Shown piece by piece: positions 1 through 5,135 of a stretch of 9,640 nt of DNA; position 1 is the stretch's first letter, and the number at the start of each line of letters is the position of its first letter. Under the pieces are notes generated by a model. The model had not been told where the DNA came from. It made no database searches and worked only from the letters and a program-made list of their open reading frames with translations. Both the position numbers and the translations under genes were made by a program. Source of the DNA: Hyphomicrobiales bacterium (lineage in GTDB: Bacteria > Pseudomonadota > Alphaproteobacteria > Rhizobiales > Aestuariivirgaceae). The DNA lies in contig JAAURV010000097.1 of the NCBI GenBank assembly GCA_012032065.1, positions 1-9,640 of the forward strand, read 5' to 3'.

Positions 1-85
1 GGCGGACAAGGGCCATCGCAAATACTCTCTCGAAGACGTGCGCGGCATGGTCAAGGCAAGGCGGAAGGGCAAACGCGCCGCCTAG
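1..85 (+). CDS. C-terminal end of an unidentified basic protein (partial)
   Basis: The frame whose first full codon is at base 2 runs to a TAG at 83-85 and gives 27 residues containing KYSLEDVRGMVKARRKGKR. The segment is strongly basic and the YSLEDV part loosely resembles the start of a MerR-like DNA-binding helix, but 27 residues at the end of a protein are too few to assign a family. Another frame is also open here and runs on into the nuclease gene; its composition (long Arg/Gln-rich stretches) is less protein-like. There is no T-rich terminator after the stop; a 12-bp perfect palindrome (ACAAAATTTTGT, 106-117) follows. The gene lies mostly outside the window. Confidence 0.45.
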   Translation, partial: ADKGHRKYSLEDVRGMVKARRKGKRAA

Positions 86-148
86 AGCATCAGCTGGTCA
101 AAAGAACAAAATTTTGTAATTGGATTGCGGCGGATTTTCTCCCCCTCA

Positions 149-201
149 TCCGTCATTCCAGCCAAGCGGCGCGAAGCGCCGCGCGAGCTGGAACCCAGCT
201 T
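149..201 (+). repeat. left arm of inverted hairpin repeat flanking the GIY-YIG gene
   Basis: This 53-bp arm is the inverted counterpart of 533-587. The outer blocks 149-168 and 181-201 are identical, as reverse complement, to 568-587 and 533-553. The arm itself folds: TTCCAGC (156-162) pairs with GCTGGAA (187-193), and GCGGCGC (166-172) pairs with GCGCCGC (176-182) around a GAA loop. The apex GCGAAGC is known to be an unusually stable DNA mini-hairpin. The inner stem differs in sequence from that of the right arm, yet pairs perfectly. Confidence 0.85.
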
Positions 202-222
202 CGGGAGGAGCAACGATGCACG

Positions 223-528
223 ATGAGAAACAACCCGCCGGTCTACATCATGGCGAACCGCTATCGCGGAACAATCTACGTCGGCGTGACAGGCGCTCTC
301 TACAATCGCGTGGCCGCGCATAAAGAAGGCATGTTTGAGGGGTTCACCAAGAGATACGGCCTGAAGACATTGGTGTGGTACGAAAATCACGAAAGCATGG
401 AAGACGCCATTCGCCACGAAACGCAGACAAAAGCGTGGAAGCGGCAGCGGAAGATCGAATTGATAGAGAAGATAAACCCGAATTGGGCTGATCTCTCGGA
501 TGATCTCATTCACCGTCCGGCGCGCTGA
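223..528 (+). CDS. small GIY-YIG family endonuclease (COG2827/YhbQ-like)
   Basis: This 101-residue protein is a stand-alone GIY-YIG nuclease domain of normal size for the small predicted endonucleases of this group. Visible motifs are the GIY-equivalent VYI (residues 7-9), the YIG-equivalent YVG (19-21), the catalytic-type Arg29 and His33 in NRVAAH, and Glu66 in RHETQTKAWKR, followed by the typical KIELIEKINPNW tail (77-88). Family members cleave DNA using a tyrosine/arginine/glutamate metal site; the substrate of this subgroup is not established. The start at 223 is chosen because it keeps the conserved first strand and has GGGAGGAG at 203-210; the next ATG (250) would remove the first motif. 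The gene lies between inverted hairpin repeats, which suggests an association with those palindromes rather than with neighbouring genes. Confidence 0.9.
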   Translation: MRNNPPVYIMANRYRGTIYVGVTGALYNRVAAHKEGMFEGFTKRYGLKTLVWYENHESMEDAIRHETQTKAWKRQRKIELIEKINPNWADLSDDLIHRPAR

Positions 529-532
529 GGGA

Positions 533-587
533 AAGCTGGGTTCCAGCTCGCGCGATGCGTTCCGCATCGCTTGGCTGGAATGACGGA
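533..587 (-). repeat. right arm of inverted hairpin repeat flanking the GIY-YIG gene
   Basis: Inverted copy of 149-201, beginning 4 bases after the nuclease stop codon. TTCCAGC (541-547) pairs with GCTGGAA (574-580), and GCGATGCG (552-559) pairs with CGCATCGC (563-570) around TTC (GAA on the other strand). Compared with the left arm, the inner stem bases have changed on both sides so that pairing is kept. It may also act as a transcription stop for the nuclease gene, although no T tract follows. Confidence 0.85.
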
Positions 588-760
588 AATAGAGGGATCA
601 ATTCGATAAAGAGCTTGATGCTTCGGAGCGTCAGCCGGAATCACTATCCCAAACCTTTCATGCCCGCATTATGCGGACCATCCGACAGTAGACCCTCACT
701 ACGCGAGATCTTGATGACGGGTACGGGGTGGATTCAATTGACCGCCTGTTGCACTAATAG

Positions 761-785
761 CTTCCCCGTGCGAAGCACGGGGAAG
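761..785. repeat. perfect 11-bp hairpin with GAA loop, 38 bases past the kinase stop codon
   Basis: CTTCCCCGTGC (761-771) and GCACGGGGAAG (775-785) form a perfect 11-bp stem around GAA. The apex is GCGAAGC, as in the left arm near the nuclease gene. The hairpin lies just downstream of the minus-strand sugar kinase and could end that transcript, but no T tract follows on either strand, so a dispersed palindromic repeat is equally possible. The rest of 588-823 shows no convincing gene; a short 5-bp stem around 664-676 is the only other structure seen. Confidence 0.6.
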
Positions 786-823
786 GGTCGCCCACGTCCC
801 TGTGCTGCGCATCTGGACGAATG

Positions 824-1702
824 CTAATCCCAGAGCCTGGCAGCCCCTCTCACCCCGCTCTTCTCGCCGAATGCCGCGCGTAGCACGGGCACCTGCGCAG
901 TGCCCGAAAAGCTGTAACGCGAAATCCGTGGCGGCAGCTGTTCAACGAGTTCCGGTAGTTCCGACAGCCCCCCGCCCACCACGATCACGTCAGGATCGAT
1001 GATGGTCTGGATGTTGGCGCAGATGCGGGCAAAGCGGTCCGCGAGGCGATCGAGTGAGGCCATGGCCTTTGGATTTCCGGCACGCGCCGCGGCCACGATT
1101 TCCTTGCCGCTTTTTTGTTCGCCCGTCACTTTTGCATGATCCTGCTGAAGCCCGGTGCCTGAAACATATTTCTCTGCGCAGCCTTTCTTGCCGCAGAAAC
1201 ACTGGATGAGCGGCCATTCGCTTTCGTTGGGCCAGGGCAGGGGCGTGTGGCCAAACTCGCCCGCTTCGGCATTGATACCGTGCACCAGTTTGCCATTCAC
1301 CACCAGGCCGCCGCCCAGGGCCGTGCCGACGGTAAAGAACGCGACGATGGGCTTTCCCACGCCTGCGCCGTCGAGTGCTTCCGACAGGGCAACGCAATTG
1401 GCGTCGTTTTCCATGCGCACTGGCCGGCCAATCGCCTTTTCGAGATCGCGCCGGAAGGGTTTACCCTGCGTGTCCTGAACATTGCTGTTGCGCCAGAGCC
1501 CGGTCTTGGGCGACTCCGATCCGGGTGCGCCGATGCCAACCGACCCTTCGCCTGCTAGCTTTACGAGCTCCGCGATGGTGGCGACGACTGCTTCATAACC
1601 TCGCGGCGTAGGCACTCGCTTCTCGAAGACAACCTGGCCATCGGGAGAAAGCGCGACACAATCGATCTTCGTGCCGCCCATGTCTATGCCGATACGATTC
1701 AT
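824..1702 (-). CDS. ROK family sugar kinase, fructokinase/mannokinase (Mak)-like
   Basis: The 292-residue protein is full length for a bacterial ROK kinase, which transfers phosphate from ATP to a hexose in the cytoplasm. The phosphate-binding DMGGT is at residues 7-11, the catalytic aspartate is Asp100 in MENDANC, a second nucleotide-binding loop lies at 124-132 (TVGTALGGG), and the structural zinc site is visible as His152 plus CFCGKKGC (Cys168, Cys170, Cys175). The region LPTPRxY-like (30-36), SGTG (181-184) and the ending GVRGAARLW resemble E. coli Mak, so fructose and/or mannose are the likeliest substrates; glucose or N-acetyl sugars cannot be excluded. Its ATG overlaps the TGA of the upstream cupin gene by 4 bases, so the two are probably translated together. 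Downstream comes a hairpin (761-785). Confidence 0.93.
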   Translation of the reverse strand: MNRIGIDMGGTKIDCVALSPDGQVVFEKRVPTPRGYEAVVATIAELVKLAGEGSVGIGAPGSESPKTGLWRNSNVQDTQGKPFRRDLEKAIGRPVRMENDANCVALSEALDGAGVGKPIVAFFTVGTALGGGLVVNGKLVHGINAEAGEFGHTPLPWPNESEWPLIQCFCGKKGCAEKYVSGTGLQQDHAKVTGEQKSGKEIVAAARAGNPKAMASLDRLADRFARICANIQTIIDPDVIVVGGGLSELPELVEQLPPRISRYSFSGTAQVPVLRAAFGEKSGVRGAARLWD

Positions 1703-2040
1703 GCACGGTTGTATACGTCGTCGTAGCGGACGATGTCATCTTCTCCCAAATAGTCGCCGAACTGCACTTCGATGATGTCCACCACTTCCTTTTTGAGGTT
1801 CTCCAGCCGATGCTTGGCGCCGAGCGGAATGTCGGCGGCCTGGCCGCGCGTCAAATCGCGGACGCTGTCATCGACGGTGACCGTGGCGGTGCCGTTCACC
1901 ACCGTCCAGTGTTCGGCGCGATGCTTGTGGCTTTGCAATGACAGCCGCCCCCCGGGATTGACCGTGATGCGCTTCACTTTGAAGCCGGGCCCTTCTTCGA
2001 GAACGAAGAAGGCGCCCCAAGGGCGGGTTTCGCTGTACAT
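1699..2040 (-). CDS. stand-alone cupin, phosphomannose isomerase type II-like
   Basis: This 113-residue single-domain protein matches the C-terminal cupin of bifunctional mannose-6-phosphate isomerase/GDP-mannose pyrophosphorylase, but without the pyrophosphorylase domain. Family marks are RPWGAF (6-11), cupin motif 1 at 31-50 (His38, His40 and Glu43 as metal ligands), cupin motif 2 at 66-81 (P72, G74, His77, N81, matching G-x5-P-x-G-x2-H-x3-N exactly) and the terminal EVQFGDYLGEDDIVRYDD (91-108). The expected reaction is interconversion of mannose-6-phosphate and fructose-6-phosphate; this agrees with the sugar kinase that follows with a 4-nt ATGA overlap. A weak GAGAG (2050-2054 on the plus strand as CTCTC) lies 9 bases ahead of the start. 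It is the first gene of the operon, divergent from rpsT. The exact substrate is inferred from the family and neighbour. Confidence 0.88.
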   Translation of the reverse strand: MYSETRPWGAFFVLEEGPGFKVKRITVNPGGRLSLQSHKHRAEHWTVVNGTATVTVDDSVRDLTRGQAADIPLGAKHRLENLKKEVVDIIEVQFGDYLGEDDIVRYDDVYNRA

Positions 2041-2106
2041 GGCGGGATACTCTCAATGTTTCGTGGCTGAACTTACCTAACCCATCGGAAGCTCCCAGAA
2101 CAGCAT

Positions 2107-2136
2107 TTGACGGCGGGACGGGCTGGAGGCTATAAG
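2107..2136 (+). promoter_or_regulatory. sigma70-type promoter of rpsT
   Basis: TTGACG (2107-2112) and TATAAG (2131-2136) are separated by 18 bases, each one mismatch from the consensus hexamers. Transcription would begin near 2143, leaving a leader of about 100 bases before rpsT. It lies in the gap between the divergent cupin and rpsT genes. Confidence 0.75.
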
Positions 2137-2165
2137 CCGCGCCAAACCGGCGGAGCCGAGGGGAC

Positions 2166-2194
2166 CGCTGCCTGCTTACGCGGGCGGCGTTTTT
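2166..2194 (+). promoter_or_regulatory. terminator-like hairpin in the rpsT leader (possible attenuator)
   Basis: Bases 2166-2175 pair with 2180-2189 over 10 consecutive positions (eight Watson-Crick, two G-U) with the loop TTAC (2176-2179), followed at once by TTTTT (2190-2194). This has the form of a Rho-independent terminator, but it sits between the rpsT promoter and its start codon with no plus-strand gene ahead of it. Early termination control of S20 synthesis is the simplest reading; a purely structural leader element is the alternative. Confidence 0.6.
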
Positions 2195-2241
2195 CGTTCA
2201 GGTATCCCGCGAGCGTCAATCCGAACGAGCAGGAAAGCACC

Positions 2242-2508
2242 ATGGCCAACACCAAATCGGCAAAGAAAGCCACGCGCGCCGCCGGCCGCCGCACCGTCAT
2301 CAACAAGAACCGCTTGAGCCGTTTGAGAGGCTCGGTGCGCAAGGTAGAAGAGGCGATTGCCTCGGGCAATAAAGGAGCCGCGGAGGCCGCTCTGATGGCC
2401 GCCCAACCCGAATTGATGCGCGGTGCCCAGAAGGGTGTCATGCACAGGAACGCGGCAAGCCGCAAAGTTTCGCGCCTGACCAAGCGCGTGAAGGCGCTGA
2501 AAGCCTGA
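2242..2508 (+). CDS. rpsT: 30S ribosomal protein S20
   Basis: The 88-residue basic protein is a typical S20, a helical protein that binds 16S rRNA in the small subunit body. It begins MANTKSAKKATRAAGRRT, continues with NKNRLSRLRGSVRKVEEAI (21-39) and keeps the conserved KGVMHRNAASRKVSRLTKRV (64-83). The ATG at 2242 is preceded by AGGAAAG (2231-2237) at good distance; upstream in-frame codons have no ribosome-binding site and would add a tail not found in S20. A promoter, a leader hairpin and a strong terminator surround it, so it is its own transcription unit. rpsT next to dnaA is the usual order in Alphaproteobacteria. Confidence 0.98.
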   Translation: MANTKSAKKATRAAGRRTVINKNRLSRLRGSVRKVEEAIASGNKGAAEAALMAAQPELMRGAQKGVMHRNAASRKVSRLTKRVKALKA

Positions 2509-2534
2509 CAGTTTCTCACACGGATTGAGTGAGG

Positions 2535-2568
2535 CGCGCCGGTGACCAGCACCGGCGCGTTTTTCTTT
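2535..2568 (+). terminator. Rho-independent terminator of rpsT
   Basis: CGCGCCGGTG (2535-2544) and CACCGGCGCG (2550-2559) form a perfect 10-bp stem with a 5-base loop (ACCAG), followed by TTTTTCTTT (2560-2568). It begins 26 bases after the rpsT stop codon and separates rpsT from dnaA transcription. Confidence 0.92.
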
Positions 2569-2693
2569 GTCCGGGGACGGACGGATTTCGACACTAATTT
2601 AATCAATCTTTCAAGAACTTAGCTGTTGCAAGCGCATTTGGAATAGATTTTAGGCGCGCGCCCGGCCATGAAACAATCGATTCCCGGTACCCT

Positions 2694-2857
2694 ATGACCA
2701 AGTTGCAACACTCCAAACGCCGCGGGATTCTCAAAGCGCTTTCATTGGCTTAGGCGGGGCCGGATTTGCGGCTGCCGGGCGCCCGGACCGCCAAAGCGAA
2801 ATCCGTGTACGGAGCATCGAGCGTTTGCGCTTGCAGCTTTCCGAAAGCGTTATGTAG
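2694..2857 (+). pseudogene. remnant of a Tat-exported protein, broken by a one-base deletion
   Basis: From the ATG at 2694 the sequence reads MTKLQHSKRRGILKALSLA and then stops at 2751. Moving one base back gives a continuation GGAGFAAAGRPDRQSEIRVR, so the two pieces together form a twin-arginine signal peptide (RRGILK, hydrophobic stretch, small residues) followed by the start of a mature domain that reaches a TAG at 2855-2857. The segment ERLRLQLSESV in the mature part vaguely recalls the AMIN domain of Tat-exported N-acetylmuramoyl-L-alanine amidases, but this identification is weak. No downstream catalytic domain is present before dnaA. It is best taken as a degraded gene 5' end. Confidence 0.4.
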
Positions 2858-3097
2858 GGTCGTGTCGTCCCGCCGGCGGTAAAGAGGCTAAACCGGTGGA
2901 ATGCGGTAAAGTTGCGTTGCCCCGGATGGCCCAGTGGGGGTGGGTCCGGGGAGGAGTGCCATTCCTGTCGTTCGAAAACGGCTCCGCCGTTTCGGCAGGG
3001 AAGGGGCGCTCGGGTACGGCGGGTTCCTTTCGGGGGGAGCCCAACGTGAGTGTGTGCAACGGATTAACCGTAGGCGTCAAAAATCAGTGTGCCTGAA
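2858..3097. other. non-coding stretch between the Tat remnant and the dnaA upstream region, with one hairpin
   Basis: No credible gene is seen. One frame is open from about 2854 to 3094, but its product is glycine-rich with no recognisable motif and no ribosome-binding site at its first ATG (2896). At 2964-2999 a hairpin can form: CCTG/CAGG at the base and CGAAAACGGC (2973-2982) with GCCGTTTCG (2986-2994), with one bulged A and a TCC loop. No match to the DnaA-box consensus TTATCCACA was found, so there is no sign of an origin. Confidence 0.5.
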
Positions 3098-3150
3098 CCA
3101 TCCGGTCCATCCGGCTGGCGAGACATGGGCGCGAGCCGGATTTATCCGGC
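3098..3150 (+). promoter_or_regulatory. cluster of ATCCGG motifs upstream of dnaA
   Basis: CCATCCGG occurs at 3098-3105 and again at 3107-3114, exactly 9 bases apart. A 16-base palindrome GCCGGATTTATCCGGC follows at 3135-3150 and contains the same motif in both orientations. This places four ATCCGG/CCGGAT units within 53 bases, ending 66 bases before the chosen dnaA start. The TTTATCCGG in the palindrome is only a partial match to a DnaA box. A regulator-binding region for dnaA is a reasonable guess, without direct support. Confidence 0.4.
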
Positions 3151-3215
3151 CAGTGGGACGGAACAACAAGGCAGGCTGCGCCGACGTGGCCGACGATAAC
3201 GGGGTGCGGTGGAAC

Positions 3216-4622
3216 ATGAACGAAGCGGCGGGAGATGTGAAACTCAAATGGCAGAGGATATCGCAAAGGCTCCGCGCAGAACTTGGTGAAGACCTGTTCA
3301 CCAGTTGGTTTGGCCGCATGGATGCCGAAGGCCATCATGGCGGAAAGCTGGTGGTGTCGGTTCCAACCCGCTTCCTCAAAAGTTGGGTCGAGAACCACTA
3401 CGCCGCCAAACTGCACAAAACCGCCGAAACAGAATTCGGCCATCTCGACGGCGTCCATGTCAGGGTCAGGACGCGGGGACTTCCGCACAAGGTCACCGAG
3501 TCAGTCGAGCGCAAAGCGGATGTATCCCCGGCGATCGACAACTTGTCGAAGGCGGCTGTTCCGCCGCTCTTCGACCGCAATCAGCCGCTCGACCAGAGCC
3601 AGACATTCTCGACGTTCATTCTGGGCGGCTCCAATCAGCTTGCCCACGCCGCTGTGAGTCGTGTCTCCGAAGCCGCCTCGGGCGCGGCCGTGACCTTCAA
3701 TCCGCTCTATATTCATTCGACGGCGGGCCTCGGCAAGACGCACCTTCTCAATGCGGCGGCTCATCGCATCCGCGAGCGCGGCCAGCGCAAGGTTCTGATG
3801 CTGACGGCGGAGCGTTTCATGTACGGCTTCGTGCAGGCGCTCCGCCAGCGCGATACGCTGGCTTTCAAGGATCAGTTCCAGCAGGTGGATGTGCTGCTGA
3901 TCGACGATTTCCAGTTCCTGCAAGGCAAGACCATGCAGCAGGAATTCTGCCACGCCTTCAATTCGCTGGTGGATGCGAAGCGCCAGGTGGTGGTGGCGGC
4001 GGACGTGCCGCCGGCGCAACTCGACACCATTGACCAGCGCATGCGTTCGCGTCTGATGGGCGGGCTTGTCGTCGACATCGATTTGCCCGACCTCGAACTC
4101 CGCCGCCGCATCGTCGACAGCCGCTATGCCGCGCTGAACCATCGCGATCCTGCCATCGTGGTGCCGCCGGAGGTGCTCGAATTCATCGCCAACCGGATTA
4201 CCGGCGGCGGGCGCGAGCTCGAAGGCGCGCTCAACCGCATCGTGGCCTATCAGCAATTCAACCACGCGCCGGTGAATCTCGATCTCGCATCGCTGGTGCT
4301 GCGCGACATGTCGGCCAACGCCGACCAGTGCCGGATCAAGATCGACGACATCCTCAAGATCATCGGCCGTCATTACAATGTGGCGCGCGCCGATTTGCTA
4401 TCGCCGCGCCGCGCGCGCTCGGTGGTGGTGCCACGCCAGGTTGGCATGTATCTCGCCAAGAAGATGACGGCGCGGTCTCTCCCCGAAATCGGCCGACGCT
4501 TTGGCGGGCGTGATCATTCGACGGTGCTGCATGCCGTGCGGAAGATCGACGAGCAGATCAAAACCGACGACCGCCTCGCCCGCGACGTGGCGCTGCTGAT
4601 CAGGCTGGTGGAGCAGCAGTAG
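3216..4622 (+). CDS. dnaA: chromosomal replication initiator protein DnaA
   Basis: The 468-residue protein has all four DnaA domains: the helicase-interaction domain I (about 10-90, WQRISQRLRAELGEDLFTSWF), a short variable linker (about 91-118), the AAA+ domain III (about 119-355) and the DNA-binding domain IV (about 370-468). The Walker A loop is TAGLGKTH (169-176), Walker B is VLLIDD (226-231), the arginine-finger region is RMRSRLMGG (275-283) and sensor II is GGGRELEGALNRI (330-342). The DnaA signature GGRDHSTVLHAVRKI occupies 430-444. It assembles on DnaA boxes at oriC with ATP and melts the origin. The start at 3216 is the first ATG that fits domain I, but its ribosome site (GGTGG, 3208-3212) is poor; GTG at 3186 with AAGGCAGG ahead, or GTG at 3204, would add 10 or 4 residues. 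No canonical DnaA box is visible upstream. Confidence 0.97.
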   Translation: MNEAAGDVKLKWQRISQRLRAELGEDLFTSWFGRMDAEGHHGGKLVVSVPTRFLKSWVENHYAAKLHKTAETEFGHLDGVHVRVRTRGLPHKVTESVERKADVSPAIDNLSKAAVPPLFDRNQPLDQSQTFSTFILGGSNQLAHAAVSRVSEAASGAAVTFNPLYIHSTAGLGKTHLLNAAAHRIRERGQRKVLMLTAERFMYGFVQALRQRDTLAFKDQFQQVDVLLIDDFQFLQGKTMQQEFCHAFNSLVDAKRQVVVAADVPPAQLDTIDQRMRSRLMGGLVVDIDLPDLELRRRIVDSRYAALNHRDPAIVVPPEVLEFIANRITGGGRELEGALNRIVAYQQFNHAPVNLDLASLVLRDMSANADQCRIKIDDILKIIGRHYNVARADLLSPRRARSVVVPRQVGMYLAKKMTARSLPEIGRRFGGRDHSTVLHAVRKIDEQIKTDDRLARDVALLIRLVEQQ

Positions 4623-4647
4623 GACTGGTAACGGCACGCCCGCCGCC

Positions 4648-4670
4648 GCCGCCCATCGCTTCCGGGCGGC
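4648..4670 (+). terminator. GC-rich hairpin after dnaA, weak terminator candidate
   Basis: GCCGCCC (4648-4654) pairs with GGGCGGC (4664-4670) around a 9-base loop, starting 25 bases after the dnaA stop. No T tract follows, so termination here would not be of the standard intrinsic type. Confidence 0.3.
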
Positions 4671-4752
4671 ATTCATGCTATGAGCAACCCCGCAATCGCC
4701 CGTGACGCGGCCCGGGGCGCGATCCTCGCGACAACACTGTGGAGGAATTGCC

Positions 4753-5042
4753 ATGGCTCACTACATTTGCTTCTGAACTGGACCGAACAGGGCGCCAGGA
4801 ACGTGAAGGACTCGCCCAAGCGCCTCGACGCGGCGCGGGATCTTGCCAAGAAGATGGGTTGCGCGTTCGTCAGCTTCCACATGACCATGGGCGCTTACGA
4901 CATGGTGGTGACGATGGACGCGCCCGATGACGAAACCATGGCCAAATTCGCGCTTTCCATGGCCGCTGCCGGCAATATCCGATCGACCACGCTCAAGACG
5001 TTTTCGGAGGATGCCTACCGGAAGATCATTTCCGCGGTCTGA
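4753..5042 (+). pseudogene. GYD-domain protein gene interrupted by a one-base deletion
   Basis: A strong ribosome site (TGGAGGA, 4739-4745) precedes the ATG at 4753, which reads MAHYICF and then meets TGA at 4774-4776. The same gene continues one base back as LNWTEQGARNVKDSPKRLD and on to the TGA at 5040-5042, including GAYDMV, the motif for which the GYD family is named, and SEDAYRKIIS near the end. One added base near 4770 gives a 96-residue protein of normal family length. GYD proteins are small cytoplasmic proteins with an alpha/beta ferredoxin-like fold and no firmly established function. The frame also has an upstream ATG at 4680, but this would translate the ribosome site as protein and lacks its own. 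Either the gene is broken, or the base is missing because of an assembly error; no slippery site supports programmed frameshifting. Confidence 0.8.
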
Positions 5043-5070
5043 GCGCGTCTGCCGCGATCATTCTCGCCAA

Positions 5071-5112
5071 TTGACCTACATCAATGGGGCGGGGCTTCAA
5101 TTGCTGGATGAT
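5071..5112 (+). promoter_or_regulatory. FNR/FixK-type site and candidate promoter of the cytochrome gene
   Basis: TTGACctacATCAA (5071-5084) matches the anaerobox TTGAT-N4-ATCAA at nine of ten defined bases. If the start of transcription is near 5119, the site is centred at -41.5, the usual place for class II activation, and GATGAT (5107-5112) would be the -10 element, 23 bases before the cytochrome ATG. This predicts induction at low oxygen by an FNR/FixK/FnrN-type regulator. Confidence 0.7.
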
Positions 5113-5135
5113 TTGTCGAGCAATTGGAGTCGAGC

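Larger units (their letters stand above)
149..587. mobile_element. candidate mobile unit: GIY-YIG nuclease gene between inverted palindromic repeats
   Basis: A single small nuclease gene sits between two inverted ~54-bp structured repeats, with only 21 bases from the left arm to its start codon and 4 bases from its stop codon to the right arm. This tight arrangement is like a REP/BIME palindrome pair with a RAYT transposase, but the enzyme here is of the GIY-YIG family. That the unit moves or is copied is inference; no target-site duplication could be recognised outside the arms. Confidence 0.4.

Noticed and set aside
555..827. 90-codon plus-strand frame after the nuclease gene
   Set aside because: Starts inside the right repeat arm, has no motif or ribosome site, and overlaps the end of the kinase gene.
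2107..2241. N-terminal extension of rpsT to 2107
   Set aside because: It begins inside the promoter -35 element; S20 proteins start at MANTKSAKK, and the ribosome site is at 2231.
2934..3215. 94-codon N-terminal extension of dnaA
   Set aside because: The added sequence has no similarity to DnaA domain I and no ribosome site; it crosses a hairpin and the ATCCGG cluster.
2580..3215. Replication origin next to dnaA
   Set aside because: No copy of TTATCCACA or a close variant was found; TTATCCGGC at 3142-3150 matches only partly and stands alone. Alphaproteobacterial oriC is often not beside dnaA.
3501..4373. 290-codon open frame on the minus strand inside dnaA
   Set aside because: Antisense to the conserved AAA+ and DNA-binding domains of DnaA; Arg/Glu/His-rich product typical of the reverse complement of GC-rich coding sequence.
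4680..4752. ATG at 4680 as the true start of the GYD gene
   Set aside because: It would translate the strong ribosome site at 4739-4745 as protein and replace the family N-terminus MAHYIC by unrelated residues.
4765..4778. Programmed frameshift in the GYD gene
   Set aside because: The shift needed is -1, but the codons at the junction (TGC TTC TGA) do not form a slippery heptamer and no stimulating structure is evident.
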